Notes: generated from the letters alone by a model not told the origin. A stretch of 64,000 bases of DNA from Hoyosella sp. YIM 151337 (GCF_026041215.1 NZ_JAPEIQ010000033.1:1-64000), one strand, 5' to 3'. Counted from the first letter of the stretch, positions 17,927 through 27,640 are shown. A program made the numbers and translations.

Positions 17927-20032
17927 TCAGTGTGCTTGTACGGTTGCGAGAGCGTCTTTGGCGGCGGCCACGGCCGCGCCGGCAGTGATGCCGAACTCGC
18001 GGTAGAGGGTGGTGAAGTCAGCGGAGGCGCCGTAGTGCTCGAGGGAGATGGCGCGGCCGCGGCGACCGATGAACCGCCACCAGGGCTGGGCGATACCAGC
18101 TTCAACTGAGACGCGAGCGTCGACGTGGGAGGGCAGTACAGACTCGATGTAGTCCGCGCTTTGCTCCTCGAACCACTCGACGCATGGCATCGACACAACA
18201 CGCGCGCCGATCCCGTCTTGCCACAGTGCTTCCCGGGCGGCGAGCGCAATCTGAACCTCGCTGCCGGTGGCGATCAGAATGACGTCAGGCTTGCCGTCGG
18301 TGTCAGCGAGGACGTATCCGCCACGGCGAATGCCTTCGTAATGGGTGCCTTCGAGAATCGGCACCGCCTGTCGAGTCAGGCACAACCCCACCGGACCGGA
18401 GTGCCAATCCTGCTGGCGCTCAAGAATTGCCTGCCAGGCGAACGCGGTCTCGTTCGCGTCGGCCGGCCGCACTACGGAGAGATCCGGGATGGCCCGCAGC
18501 GCGGCGAGGTGTTCGACGGGCTGATGCGTGGGGCCGTCTTCCCCGAGACCGATCGAATCGTGCGTCCACACGTACGTAACCGGAGCCTTCATGACCGCGG
18601 CGAGTCGTACCGCGCCGCGCATGTAATCAGAGAATGTGAGGAACGTGCCACCATACGGCCTGGTCGGTCCATGCAGGGCGATGCCGCTGAGTATCGCGCC
18701 CATGGCGTGTTCACGCACACCGAAATGCAGTGTGCGGCCGTACGGCTGGGCGCGCCAATGGCGGGTGGCTGCGTCGGCGGGTCCGAACGAATCAGCGCCC
18801 GCGATCGTCGTGTTGTTCGATTCAGCGAGGTCCGCGGAGCCGCCCCACAGTTCCGGCAGCACCGGGCCCACCGCGTTGAGGACCTTTCCTGAGGCCGCCC
18901 GGGTAGCTATCCCTTTCGCGTCCGGTTCCCACACGGGCAGTTGATCCGCCCAGCCGGCGGGCAGTTCACGCGCCTGCAGACGATCGAACAGCGCCTTCTG
19001 TTCTGGATTCGCCGCAGCCCACGCGTCGAACTGGTGCTGCCACACGGCTTTCGCTTTCATGCCGCGCCCGACGGCTTCCCGAGTGTGGGTGATGACGTCG
19101 GTGTCGACCTGGAAGCTTTGCCCGGGATCAAATCCGAGAACCTCTTTGACAGCGGCTACCTCCCCGGCGCCAAGTGCGGCGCCATGCGCCTTGCCGGTGT
19201 TCATCAGTGTCGGTGCCGGGTAACCGATGATGGTGCGCAGCTGGATGAACGACGGGCGCGACGTTTGCGCTTGTGCGGCGGTGATGGCGTCGAGGATGCC
19301 GGTGACGTTTTCACCTCCGGTGACCTTCTGGACGTGCCAGCCGTACGCTTCGTAGCGCGCTGCTACGTCCTCGTTGAACGCGATGTTCGTGTCGTCCTCG
19401 ATGGAAATCTGGTTGTCGTCGTGGAAGACGATGAGGTTGCCGAGCTGCTGCCGCCCCGCGAGTGAGGATGCTTCCGCGGTCACACCTTCTTCGATGTCCC
19501 CGTCTGACGCGATGACGTAAATGAAGTGGTCAAAGGGTGATTCTCCATGCGGCGCAGCGGGGTCGAACAAGCCGCGCTCGCGCCGGGCGGCCATGGCCAT
19601 TCCGACAGCTGATGCGAGGCCCTGCCCGAGTGGCCCGGTGGTGATTTCCACACCGGGCGTGTGGTGAAACTCGGGGTGGCCTGGAGTGCGGGATCCCCAG
19701 GTGCGCAGCGCTTTCAGATCGTCGAGCTCGAGCCCGAAACCGGCGAGATACAGCTGGATGTACAGGGTGAGCGAGGAGTGGCCGCAGGACAGCACGAACC
19801 GATCACGCCCACTCCACTGCGGCTCTGTCGGATCGTGGCGCAGCACGCGCTGAAACAGCGCGTACGCAAGGGGTGCGAGCGACATGGCGGTGCCGGGGTG
19901 ACCGTTGCCTGCGTTCTGCACTGCGTCCGCGGCGAGCACGCGAGCGGTGTCGACGGCGCGGGCGTCGAGGGCGGTCCAATCGGTGGGGACGGAGCGGTGA
20001 GTCAGCGCCGGGATGTCGGCGGAGGACGTCAT
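17927..20032 (-). CDS. tkt: Transketolase
   Basis: 701 aa. The thiamine-diphosphate motif begins at [15 protein letters not shown] and continues to the Asn-containing segment; also visible are [16 protein letters not shown], the GPLGQG loop and the catalytic-domain segment [18 protein letters not shown]. The enzyme moves two-carbon units between sugar phosphates. The ATG at 20032 has an AAAGG site. Upstream lies a perfect 26-bp palindrome shared with the divergent SorC regulator, so expression is probably controlled by a sugar phosphate. Confidence 0.97.
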   Translation of the reverse strand: MTSSADIPALTHRSVPTDWTALDARAVDTARVLAADAVQNAGNGHPGTAMSLAPLAYALFQRVLRHDPTEPQWSGRDRFVLSCGHSSLTLYIQLYLAGFGLELDDLKALRTWGSRTPGHPEFHHTPGVEITTGPLGQGLASAVGMAMAARRERGLFDPAAPHGESPFDHFIYVIASDGDIEEGVTAEASSLAGRQQLGNLIVFHDDNQISIEDDTNIAFNEDVAARYEAYGWHVQKVTGGENVTGILDAITAAQAQTSRPSFIQLRTIIGYPAPTLMNTGKAHGAALGAGEVAAVKEVLGFDPGQSFQVDTDVITHTREAVGRGMKAKAVWQHQFDAWAAANPEQKALFDRLQARELPAGWADQLPVWEPDAKGIATRAASGKVLNAVGPVLPELWGGSADLAESNNTTIAGADSFGPADAATRHWRAQPYGRTLHFGVREHAMGAILSGIALHGPTRPYGGTFLTFSDYMRGAVRLAAVMKAPVTYVWTHDSIGLGEDGPTHQPVEHLAALRAIPDLSVVRPADANETAFAWQAILERQQDWHSGPVGLCLTRQAVPILEGTHYEGIRRGGYVLADTDGKPDVILIATGSEVQIALAAREALWQDGIGARVVSMPCVEWFEEQSADYIESVLPSHVDARVSVEAGIAQPWWRFIGRRGRAISLEHYGASADFTTLYREFGITAGAAVAAAKDALATVQAH

Positions 20033-20096
20033 TGAAGGGCCTTTCGCGGTGGCTAGGTTGCGCTCCCAGTGTGGACGGGTGGTAACAGATGTGCAA

Positions 20097-20122
20097 TAGC
20101 TGTGCTCATATGAGCACAGCTA
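20097..20122. promoter_or_regulatory. Perfect 26-bp palindrome between tkt and the SorC-family regulator
   Basis: Two 13-base arms with no spacer (left arm TAGCTGTGCTCAT, right arm its exact complement), centred at 20109/20110. It is 65 bases upstream of the tkt start and 36 bases upstream of the regulator start. A perfect dyad of this length in a divergent promoter is a strong operator candidate for the SorC protein encoded next to it. Confidence 0.8.
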
Positions 20123-20157
20123 CGATAGGCATCTGATCGTCATGGTGAGGAGCAGGG

Positions 20158-21102
20158 ATGCCACCAGGGATGGGGCCGGACGAACAAGTCCGGCTCGCGC
20201 ACATTGCCCGCGAGCACTTTGTGGTGGGGAAGACGCGAATCGAGATTGCTGACGAACTAGGCCTCAGCCGCTTCAAAGTGGGGCGTCTGCTTGACGACGC
20301 CATCAAGTCGGGGATCGTCAGATTCGAGATTTCCGTTCCTGGCCCCATCGATGATGAGAGGTCCGCGGCACTGCAGCGCAAGTTCGCTCTGAAACGAGCT
20401 GTGGTCGTCCGCACCCCAGCTGAACTGTCCGACGCTGTGCAGGAGCAACTCGGTCGCGTCGGCGCGGAACTGCTGCAAGAGATCGCCAGCCCGGACGACA
20501 TCATCGGCATGACCGCGGGGCGCACCCTGAACCAGCTCGGGCAAGCGCTCGACACATTCGAGACCGGCGAGGTTGTCCAGCTTGCGGGGGTTGCGGGACC
20601 GGTGCAAGCAACCGGTGTCGAAGTGATCAGACGGGTCAGCAGCGTCGCGCACGCGCGTGCCTGGATGCTGTACGCCCCGCTGATCGCATCGGACGTTGCT
20701 GCTGCGGAAGCGATTCGGCGTCAGCACGATGTGGCACAGACGCTGCGTCAGTTCGCGCGAGTCACGTTGGCCTTCGTCGCGATAGGCAGCTGGGCGCCGC
20801 CGGACTCACAGTTCTATGACAATCTCGGAATCACGCCGGACCGCCGCCGCGCGCTCGAACGCAAAGGCGTGGTAGCCGATATTGGCGCGATCCTGATCGA
20901 CAGTTCCGGCGTGGTCATCGACGACGTGCAACAGCAGTGCATTTCCATCGACCAGGCCGGGCTGCGGCGGATTCCCGAGGTTGTGGGCATCGCGGGCGGA
21001 GCGCGGAAGACCGATGCGGTCCGCGCCGCGCTCGCCTCTGGCCTGATCAATTCGCTCGTCACGGACTCCGCGCTCGCGGCCCGGCTACTCGGTGACCGTT
21101 AG
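20158..21102 (+). CDS. SorC/DeoR-type sugar-binding transcriptional regulator
   Basis: 314 aa. An N-terminal helix-turn-helix (TRIEIADELGLSRFKVGRLLDDA, residues ~25-50) precedes the C-terminal sugar-phosphate-binding domain of the SorC family (IIGMTAGRTLNQLGQAL, DIGAILIDSSGVVIDD, VVGIAGGARKTDAVRAAL). GAGGAG lies 5 bases before the ATG. It is divergent from tkt-tal with a perfect palindrome between, so it is the likely regulator of that operon and of itself. The effector is probably a phosphorylated sugar, by family analogy with CggR/DeoR. Confidence 0.92.
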   Translation: MPPGMGPDEQVRLAHIAREHFVVGKTRIEIADELGLSRFKVGRLLDDAIKSGIVRFEISVPGPIDDERSAALQRKFALKRAVVVRTPAELSDAVQEQLGRVGAELLQEIASPDDIIGMTAGRTLNQLGQALDTFETGEVVQLAGVAGPVQATGVEVIRRVSSVAHARAWMLYAPLIASDVAAAEAIRRQHDVAQTLRQFARVTLAFVAIGSWAPPDSQFYDNLGITPDRRRALERKGVVADIGAILIDSSGVVIDDVQQQCISIDQAGLRRIPEVVGIAGGARKTDAVRAALASGLINSLVTDSALAARLLGDR

Positions 21103-22109
21103 CGCTTCCAGTCTCCGAACCGTTCGTCGCGTTCCCGCACCGCCTGCCGGAAGCCCTCCGTCATCGAGCGCATCTGGAACTCGTACCCCTCGCGGGTGTG
21201 GCGGGAAATACCGTCGAACACGGTGCTCACCATCGTGGAATTGGCGGCTCCCTGCGCGATCAGCGCGCTGTTGAGCGCGAGCTTCGCCATGATGAGCTGA
21301 TTGATCGGCATCATCGCGATTCGCTGCAGCAGCTGGTCGGTGCGGTCGTCGAGTTCGTCTGCGGGACACGACTCCACCGCAAGGCCCCATTCCTCGGCTT
21401 GCTTGCCGGTGAGGCAATCGCCGGTGAGAAGGAGTCGCTTGGCGCGCTGGTCACCGAGACGATGGGCCCACATGCCTGCGGCGGGAATGCCCCACACGCG
21501 CGTCGGCGGGTAGCCGATCTTTGTGTCGTCAGCGCACACGATCTGGTCGGCATAGAGTGCGATGTCGGTGCCGCCCGCCACACAGAAGCCATGCAGCTTC
21601 GCCACGACCGGCTTGTTCGCGTGCAGGAGGCTCGAGAAGCCACGGTTGAAGCGGCTCATCATCGCGTAGTCCACCATCGGGTCCCACACGGTGCCTGGAG
21701 TATGGTTGCGCGCCTGTACGACGGGATCGAGAACGGTGCCGGCAGTGTCCGGCCGCCCGGATTCATCGTGGAAACCCGACTCAGCGAACACACCGAGGTC
21801 GTAGCCCCCACAGAAGCCTTTGCCGCGGCCTGACACGACCATCACGTGCACGCGAGGATCGAGGTCCGCTCGTTCGACGGCATGCGCAAGGTCCAGCGGA
21901 GTGTCCGGAGTGATCGCGTTGCCGCGTTCGGGCCGGTTAAAGGTAATCCTGGCGATCCGCTCGTCGCGCTCGTAGGTGAGGGTAGGGTACGTCGCGGTAT
22001 CGGCGGGCTCTGGCTGACCTTCGTAGAGGTCGTTGTTCGGTTCACGCCATCCTGCTGCTCTGGTGCCGAACACGTGGCCGGTGGTGTCGTCACTGCTCAC
22101 GCGCGCCAT
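21099..22109 (-). CDS. Crotonase/enoyl-CoA hydratase-family protein (long form)
   Basis: 336 aa from ATG 22109; GTG starts at 22130 and 22100 are alternatives, and all overlap the upstream gene. The crotonase core is clear: RITFNRPERGNAI, SGRGKGFCGGYDL (oxyanion loop) and GFCVAGGTDIALYADQIV. A ~35-residue insertion after the oxyanion loop (FHDESGRPDTAG ... VDYAMMSRFNRG) makes it longer than typical EchA proteins. The gene lies downstream of a second crotonase gene and an AidB-like dehydrogenase gene, all overlapping, so it is probably the last gene of a TetR-headed operon. Its stop overlaps the convergent SorC gene. Confidence 0.88.
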   Translation of the reverse strand: MARVSSDDTTGHVFGTRAAGWREPNNDLYEGQPEPADTATYPTLTYERDERIARITFNRPERGNAITPDTPLDLAHAVERADLDPRVHVMVVSGRGKGFCGGYDLGVFAESGFHDESGRPDTAGTVLDPVVQARNHTPGTVWDPMVDYAMMSRFNRGFSSLLHANKPVVAKLHGFCVAGGTDIALYADQIVCADDTKIGYPPTRVWGIPAAGMWAHRLGDQRAKRLLLTGDCLTGKQAEEWGLAVESCPADELDDRTDQLLQRIAMMPINQLIMAKLALNSALIAQGAANSTMVSTVFDGISRHTREGYEFQMRSMTEGFRQAVRERDERFGDWKR

Positions 22110-22884
22110 CCTTGCTGTCAGCGAACTCACCGTGGCGGCCGGCCCCGCCGGCGAAGCGGCTTGCTCCTGCGAAGGTGTCCGCTGCGAGTGAGATCATCCC
22201 GCGCTGCCACTCGTTCACCAGAGCCTGCTGCAGGTTCATGTCGTGCTGCTCGTAGCTCGACAGCCGGTCCTGACGCATGCATGTCTGCGGGAACGACGAA
22301 AGGTGTTCGGCGAGGCTGATCGCGGCGTCGCGTGCGCCCCCGGGTTCACTGATGCGATTCACGAGTCCCATGTGCCGGGCTTCTTCGGCGTCCACGGGCC
22401 GTCCCGTGAGGATCATGTCGAGCGCGTGTGAGTGTCCGATCAAGCGGGGCAAGCGAATCGTCCCGCCGTCTATCAGGGGCACACCCCACCGTCGGCAGAA
22501 CACTCCGAACACCGCGGACGGGTCAGCGACGCGCAGATCAGCCCATACCGCTAGCTCCAGGCCACCCGCGACGGCGTAACCTTCCACCGCCGCGATGACG
22601 GGTTTGCTCAGCAACAACCTGGTGGGCCCCATGCCTGCGGCCCCCTGCTCGTGCGGCTGCGCGACCTGCACGTCGCCGCGGGCGACTGCTTTGAGATCTG
22701 CACCGGCACAGAAGTTTCCGCCCGCACCGTAGAGCACGGCAACCGAGGCGCTCTCATCCCGGTCGAACTGCTCGAACGCGTCTGTCAGCGCCCGCGCGTG
22801 GTGGTGATCGATGGCATTGCGCACCTCGGCGCGATCGATGGTGATGACCGTGACGGCCCCGCGGGCTTCGACAGTGATACTCAC
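22090..22884 (-). CDS. Enoyl-CoA hydratase/isomerase family protein
   Basis: 264 aa, normal EchA length. Motifs ITIDRAEVRNAID, GAGGNFCAGADLKAVA (first oxyanion strand) and GYAVAGGLELAVWADLRVA are present. The second-site region WGVPLIDGGTIRLPRLIG has an Asp where hydratases carry a Glu, so activity could be isomerase or another crotonase reaction. GTG start with an AAGGTGG site, overlapping the AidB-like stop by 4 bases (GTGA). Confidence 0.9.
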   Translation of the reverse strand: MSITVEARGAVTVITIDRAEVRNAIDHHHARALTDAFEQFDRDESASVAVLYGAGGNFCAGADLKAVARGDVQVAQPHEQGAAGMGPTRLLLSKPVIAAVEGYAVAGGLELAVWADLRVADPSAVFGVFCRRWGVPLIDGGTIRLPRLIGHSHALDMILTGRPVDAEEARHMGLVNRISEPGGARDAAISLAEHLSSFPQTCMRQDRLSSYEQHDMNLQQALVNEWQRGMISLAADTFAGASRFAGGAGRHGEFADSKDGAREQ

Positions 22885-24506
22885 GAAGCCACCTTGGGGG
22901 TCGCGCGATCGATAATGGTGCCGGTATCGACACCTACCGGGAGCGTGCCGAACACGTCACCGTGCTCCGCGCCGATCCGGCTGCGCACATAGGCTTCCGC
23001 CACAGCGGGATTGCCGTACCGGACCAGCAGGGACGCCTGCAGCAACTGGGCCATCTGGCCGACGACGTAGCGCGCGCGGTACTGCAGCGAGTCGAAATCG
23101 GTGAACTGGTCTTTCAGGCTGGTGAGGCTCCCTGCGAGTGTCCGGTCGTGCGCCGCTGACTGCTCGATCTCGTCGAAGAAAACCCCGAGTGCCGCAGGTT
23201 GTTTCGCGAGCGCACGCAGCAAGTCGAGTGCGGCCACATTGCCGGATCCTTCCCAGATCGAGAGCAGCGGCGCCTCCCGATATAGGCGCGGCATCCGGGA
23301 ATTCTCGACGTAACCATTGCCGCCGAGGCATTCGAGTGCTTCCGCCGCGTGCATGGGACCGCGTTTGCACACGTAATACTTACTGACGGCGAGTCCCACC
23401 CGCCGCAGTGCCTGCGCCTGGTCATCGCCCCGGTCGACGAGCGACGCTAGCCACAGGCCGACGAGGGTGGCGCCCTCTGCCTCGATCGCGAGATCCGCCA
23501 GCACGTTCTGCATCAGCGGCTGGTCCGTGAGGTACGCGCCGAACGCTTTGCGGTGCGCGGCGTGGTGGGCGGCCTGCTGAACACCAACGCGCATCAGCGT
23601 GCCGGTAGCCAAGGTGCAGTCAAGGCGGGTCATATTGACCATCTCGATGATGGTCGGCACACCACGGCCCTCTTCTCCGACGAGGTAACCCACCGTGTTG
23701 TCGTATTCCACTTCGCTGGACGCATTCGACCGGTTGCCCAGCTTGTCTTTCAGGCGCTGGAGGAAGAACGGGTTGCGCGTGCCATCCGGCAGAACCCGGG
23801 GGACCAGAAAACAGGTGACGCCCGCATCAGTGTTAGCCAGCGTGAGGAAAAGGTCGGACATCGGGGCTGACGTGAACCATTTGTGGCCCGTTATCGAGTA
23901 CGTACCGTCGGGCTGCTGCACCGCGCGTGTCGTGTTGGCCCGGACGTCGGAGCCGCCCTGCTTCTCGGTCATCGACATGCCCGCGATGAGCGCTCTCTTG
24001 GTGTGCGGTGCACGCAGGCCGAAGTCGTACTCTCGCGCGGCGAGGCCGGGTTCGAACTGTTTCGCGAGTTCTGGATTGGCCCGCAACGCGGGCACCACGG
24101 CGTACGTCATCGAGATCGGGCAGAGGTGTCCTGGATCCGCCTGACCCCACAGATGCATTTTGACGGCGCGAACCAGGTGCGCGTGCGGCCGCTGATCTTC
24201 CCACGGAGTGCCGTGGAGGCCAAAGCTCGTTGCATGACGCATCAGTTCGTGATAACTGGGATCGTAAGCGACTTCGTCGATCCGATTTCCGTAGCGGTCA
24301 TGCGTCGTGAGTACGGGGGGATGTGCCTCGGCCAGGTCGCCGAGTTCGATGACCTCTGCGCTGCCTGCCATCGCGCCCACTTCATGCACTTCAGGAAAGG
24401 CATCGGTTGCTCCGGCCTGCACCAGCGCGTCAGCAATAACCGGATAATCGGCGGGATTGTAGCCATCAAGCGGGGGGACCTGGTTGAAAACGGTGTGGGT
24501 TGCCAT
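22881..24506 (-). CDS. AidB-like acyl-CoA dehydrogenase family protein
   Basis: 541 aa, the same length as E. coli AidB. Family marks are MTEKQGGSDVRANTT, EGRGVPTIIEMVNMTRLDCTLATG and LGGNGYVENSRMPRLYREAP with SIWEGSGNV near the end. AidB-type flavoproteins are isovaleryl-CoA dehydrogenase relatives linked to alkylation response in E. coli; the actinobacterial copies are mostly of unknown role. Here it is in an operon with two crotonases and next to a TetR gene, a context that favours acyl-CoA metabolism over DNA repair. GGAGG ribosome site precedes ATG 24506. Confidence 0.9.
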   Translation of the reverse strand: MATHTVFNQVPPLDGYNPADYPVIADALVQAGATDAFPEVHEVGAMAGSAEVIELGDLAEAHPPVLTTHDRYGNRIDEVAYDPSYHELMRHATSFGLHGTPWEDQRPHAHLVRAVKMHLWGQADPGHLCPISMTYAVVPALRANPELAKQFEPGLAAREYDFGLRAPHTKRALIAGMSMTEKQGGSDVRANTTRAVQQPDGTYSITGHKWFTSAPMSDLFLTLANTDAGVTCFLVPRVLPDGTRNPFFLQRLKDKLGNRSNASSEVEYDNTVGYLVGEEGRGVPTIIEMVNMTRLDCTLATGTLMRVGVQQAAHHAAHRKAFGAYLTDQPLMQNVLADLAIEAEGATLVGLWLASLVDRGDDQAQALRRVGLAVSKYYVCKRGPMHAAEALECLGGNGYVENSRMPRLYREAPLLSIWEGSGNVAALDLLRALAKQPAALGVFFDEIEQSAAHDRTLAGSLTSLKDQFTDFDSLQYRARYVVGQMAQLLQASLLVRYGNPAVAEAYVRSRIGAEHGDVFGTLPVGVDTGTIIDRATPKVAS

Positions 24507-24532
24507 CGGTGGTGTCCTCCAATGCGGAGTGT

Positions 24533-25144
24533 TCAGGGGTGGGTGACGCCAAGCGCACGGCGGATAAACGCGAGTACGTCCGGTATCACGTCGGGTGCGG
24601 GGGAGCTGTGGCCGAGCGGGTAGACGAGGGCTTCACCGATCGCGCCGACGATCGCTGCTCCGGTCAGCCGTGGATTTTGCGGGGGAAGCTGACCGATCGC
24701 GACACCGGCGCGGACGACCGTAGCGAACAGGTCGGAATAGGACGAGCGGAAGCTGAGGCGTTCGGCCTCGACGAGTGGATCAACCGGTTCCGCGAGCAGT
24801 GCGTAAGCCATGCGGGGCGCACGAAGGGCGCGGGTGCAGAAGGTCTCGGCCGCAGTCAGGATCGCGACTTCGTAATTCTGTGACTCGGTGTGCTGGGCTG
24901 CGGCGTACGTTGCGGCTGCGACTTCTTTCGCGCAGGCCATCCGGAATACTTCAGCGAACAGTTCACCTTTGCTGGGGAAAAAGCGATACAGCGTGCCGGT
25001 GGCCACACCAGCGCGGTCAGCGACGGCAGTCATGGTGCATCCCGCGTAGCCAGCGTCGTGAACGAGAGTGCTCGCGGCGGCAATGATGTCCTGCCGTGTC
25101 TGCGCCAGCCGCGCTTTGACGGCGTCTGTCTGCCGGTAAGCCAT
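24533..25144 (-). CDS. TetR-family transcriptional regulator
   Basis: 203 aa from ATG 25144. N-terminal TetR helix-turn-helix: ARLAQTRQDIIAAASTLVHD, then TMTAVADRAGVATGTLYRFF. The longer open frame to 25435 lacks protein-like composition and overlaps metB. It lies 26 bases upstream of the AidB-like gene on the same strand, so it is probably the first gene of that operon. The inverted repeat GTGAAC-CCTA-GTTCAC, 8 bases before its start codon, suggests autoregulation. No clear Shine-Dalgarno is visible, so the mRNA may be near-leaderless. Confidence 0.9.
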   Translation of the reverse strand: MAYRQTDAVKARLAQTRQDIIAAASTLVHDAGYAGCTMTAVADRAGVATGTLYRFFPSKGELFAEVFRMACAKEVAAATYAAAQHTESQNYEVAILTAAETFCTRALRAPRMAYALLAEPVDPLVEAERLSFRSSYSDLFATVVRAGVAIGQLPPQNPRLTGAAIVGAIGEALVYPLGHSSPAPDVIPDVLAFIRRALGVTHP

Positions 25145-25151
25145 ACAAGGA

Positions 25152-25167
25152 GTGAACCCTAGTTCAC
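25152..25167. promoter_or_regulatory. Operator-like inverted repeat at the TetR start
   Basis: GTGAAC CCTA GTTCAC is a perfect dyad with 6-base arms, placed 8-23 bases upstream of the TetR start codon, where a bound dimer would block transcription. Typical arrangement for an autoregulated TetR gene. Confidence 0.6.
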
Positions 25168-25322
25168 AACTTGAGTCAAGATGCGAACGCAGATTCATTC
25201 TTTGCGTTGGATGTGGCGGAAACGGCATGAAAACGCGGCAAATGCCGCACCGTGCCCACTGTGGCCCGGCGCGGCATCGGCGAGGGTGTATCAGCCGGTG
25301 GCTGCCCATTACCCTGTAGGAC

Positions 25323-26495
25323 ATGAGTGTGCAGCGAGGTGGCGCCGAGCAAGGGCAGACAGCAGGTTTTTCGACGGTTGCGATCCATGCGGGGTTCGAT
25401 CCTGACCCGCAGACCGGGGTTGTGAACGTCCCCATCTACGCGAGTTCGACGTTCGCACAAGACGGCGTCGGCGGGCTGCGCGGCGGTTTCGAGTACGCGC
25501 GCACCGGTAACCCGACGCGGAAGGCACTCGAAGACAATATCGCCGCGATCGAGGCGGGCACTTACGGCCGGGCATTCGCCTCGGGTATGTCCGCCACCGA
25601 CGCACTCCTGCGCGCCACATTGCGTCCGGGTGATCACCTCGTCATCCCAAATGACGCGTACGGCGGCACCTTCCGCTTGATCGACAAAGTGTTCACGCTG
25701 TGGGGTATCAGCTACACTCCGGTGCCGATCACGGATCTCGATGCGGTGCGTGCGGCGATCCGGCCCGAAACGAAGCTCGTGTGGATCGAGACCCCCACCA
25801 ACCCGCTGCTCAACGTGGGTGACATAGCGGCGATCGCGCAGGTCGCGCACGAGCACAACACCAAGCTTGTCGTCGACAACACTTTCGCGTCGCCGTATCT
25901 CCAGCAGCCGCTCACGCTGGGGGCAGACGTCGTACTCCATTCGACAACGAAATACCTCGGTGGCCACTCCGATGTGGTCGGCGGCGCGCTCGTGACTGAC
26001 GATCAGGAACTCGATTTGGCGGTCGCGTTTCTCCAGAACGGTGCGGGCGCGGTGCCTGGTCCGTTCGATGTCTTCCTCACGATGCGCGGCATCAAGACGC
26101 TCGCAGTGCGCATGGATCGCCACAGCGACAACGCTGAAAAGATCGTCGACTTCCTGCAGGGCCACTCCGCCGTGACGTCGATCCTGTACCCGGGCCTGCC
26201 GGGCCACGCGGGGCACGAGGTCGCCGAGAAACAAATGCGGCGGTACGGCGGTATGGTGTCGATCCGCCTGCGCGGTGGCCGCGCCGCGGCGATGGACCTT
26301 TGCTCGCGTACCAAGGTCTTCACGCTGGCCGAGTCTCTCGGTGGCGTCGAATCGCTTATTGAGCATCCCGGCGCGATGACGCACGCGTCGACCGCGGGTT
26401 CATTGCTGGAGGTTCCGGACGACCTGGTGCGGCTCTCCGTCGGCATCGAAGACGCCGAGGACCTGATTGCTGACCTCGACCAGGCGCTCGCTTAA
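25323..26495 (+). CDS. metB: Cystathionine gamma-synthase
   Basis: 390 aa PLP enzyme of the Cys/Met metabolism family. The PLP lysine sits in HSTTKYLGGHSDVVGG; GFEYARTGNPTR, GSTFAQ-like ASSTFAQDGVG and the C-terminal SLGGVESLIEHPGAMTHAS are typical of MetB. It joins O-acyl-homoserine with cysteine to give cystathionine; actinobacterial homologues often also have gamma-lyase activity. It begins the stretch syntenic with M. tuberculosis (Rv1079). Confidence 0.93.
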   Translation: MSVQRGGAEQGQTAGFSTVAIHAGFDPDPQTGVVNVPIYASSTFAQDGVGGLRGGFEYARTGNPTRKALEDNIAAIEAGTYGRAFASGMSATDALLRATLRPGDHLVIPNDAYGGTFRLIDKVFTLWGISYTPVPITDLDAVRAAIRPETKLVWIETPTNPLLNVGDIAAIAQVAHEHNTKLVVDNTFASPYLQQPLTLGADVVLHSTTKYLGGHSDVVGGALVTDDQELDLAVAFLQNGAGAVPGPFDVFLTMRGIKTLAVRMDRHSDNAEKIVDFLQGHSAVTSILYPGLPGHAGHEVAEKQMRRYGGMVSIRLRGGRAAAMDLCSRTKVFTLAESLGGVESLIEHPGAMTHASTAGSLLEVPDDLVRLSVGIEDAEDLIADLDQALA

Positions 26496-26517
26496 CCGGC
26501 GACTAGGGTCGGGGAGT

Positions 26518-27081
26518 ATGACAGGCGACGTACTCTTCGTAATCGGCAGTGTTCGGCCCGTTCGTGTTGGTGACCAGCTAGGCGCGGAAATCATCAGACT
26601 TTTCACTGAGGCGGGCGATACGCAGATCGACGTGGTCGATCTGCGTGAACTTGCCCTCCCGCTGCTCGATGAACCGAAGATGCCGGCGCTGGGCGAATAC
26701 CAGCACGACCACACCAAACGCTGGTCGGCGCGGGTCGAGCAGGCCGCTGGCGTGGTGATTCTGACGCCCGAATACAACTGGGGCTATCCGTCGTCCGTCA
26801 AAAACGCGGTCGACTACCTGTACAAGGAGTGGAAGAACAAACCCGCACTGCTTATCAGCTACGGCGGTGGCGGTGGCAAACGCTCGTATGAGCAGCTGCA
26901 TCAGGTCCTCGGCCGCGTCGGAATGACACTGGCCGAAACACGCGTCAATATCGCGCTGCGCGACGAGTATGGAGACGACGATCGGCTGCGCGATCCCGCT
27001 GCCATTATCGACCGCGAATCGGACGTGCTACTCAAGGCGTGGCAGGAACTGCAGGGCCTCATCGCAGACAGCGATGACTAA
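26518..27081 (+). CDS. NADPH-dependent FMN reductase-like flavoprotein
   Basis: 187 aa from ATG 26518. Flavodoxin-like fold with the FMN phosphate-binding loop IGSVRPVRVG and the PEYNWGYPSSVKNAVDYL segment typical of NADPH-dependent FMN reductases/azoreductases. The glycine run SYGGGGGKRS is part of the second flavin loop. It follows metB by 22 bases and ends at a strong hairpin, so metB and this gene may share a transcript. The physiological electron acceptor is unknown. Confidence 0.88.
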   Translation: MTGDVLFVIGSVRPVRVGDQLGAEIIRLFTEAGDTQIDVVDLRELALPLLDEPKMPALGEYQHDHTKRWSARVEQAAGVVILTPEYNWGYPSSVKNAVDYLYKEWKNKPALLISYGGGGGKRSYEQLHQVLGRVGMTLAETRVNIALRDEYGDDDRLRDPAAIIDRESDVLLKAWQELQGLIADSDD

Positions 27082-27095
27082 CTGCTGATACGCGA

Positions 27096-27125
27096 ACGGC
27101 CCCGGCCTAATTCGGCTGGGGCCGT
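27096..27125. terminator. Bidirectional stem-loop between convergent genes
   Basis: ACGGCCCCGGCC (27096-27107) and GGCTGGGGCCGT (27114-27125) form a 12-bp stem with one non-Watson-Crick pair and a 6-base loop. It lies 15 bases after the flavin reductase stop and 20 bases from the greA stop. It probably terminates both. Confidence 0.75.
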
Positions 27126-27145
27126 CCGAAGCAGGACTCGGTGTG

Positions 27146-27640
27146 TCACCCGTTGTAGGGCTCTGCGCTCACGAGCGTGACGGTCATCTTGCCGCCGTTG
27201 GGAAGCTTGTACTCGCGCGTATCGCCTACCTTGGCGTCGAGAAGTGCAGAGCCAAGTGGGGAACTGGGGGAGTACGTTTCGAGGTCCTCGCTCGATGTGC
27301 TCTCTTCGCGAGTCGCGAGCAGGAATGTCTCGCTATCGGATTCGTCCCCGTCGTAGTACACCTTGACGACGGAGCCGGGAAGTGCGACACCTGACTCCTT
27401 GGGCGCCTCGCCGACCTTCGCGTTGTTCAGAAGCTCCTGCAGCTGGCGGATGCGCGCCTCCTGCTGCCCCTGCTCTTCACGCGCTGCGTGGTAACCACCG
27501 TTTTCCCGGAGGTCGCCTTCTTCGCGCCGCGCGTTGATCTCCGCTGCGATCTTAGGCCTGTTGGCGATGAGCGTCTGGAGTTCGCGATCGAGCCTGTCGT
27601 AAGACTCCTGGGTCAGCCAGGTCACCTTGGTGTCGGTCAT
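27146..27640 (-). CDS. greA: Transcription elongation factor GreA
   Basis: 164 aa. An N-terminal coiled coil (residues ~10-80) carries the acidic tip ([17 protein letters not shown]) that reaches the RNA polymerase active site to stimulate cleavage of backtracked RNA. The C-terminal FKBP-like domain has [18 protein letters not shown]. Start ATG 27640 is preceded by AGGAGT. Synteny: Rv1080c. Confidence 0.97.
   Translation of the reverse strand: MTDTKVTWLTQESYDRLDRELQTLIANRPKIAAEINARREEGDLRENGGYHAAREEQGQQEARIRQLQELLNNAKVGEAPKESGVALPGSVVKVYYDGDESDSETFLLATREESTSSEDLETYSPSSPLGSALLDAKVGDTREYKLPNGGKMTVTLVSAEPYNG

Noticed and set aside
25176-26384. 402-codon minus-strand frame across metB
   Set aside because: Antisense shadow of metB; Arg/His-rich, no motif.
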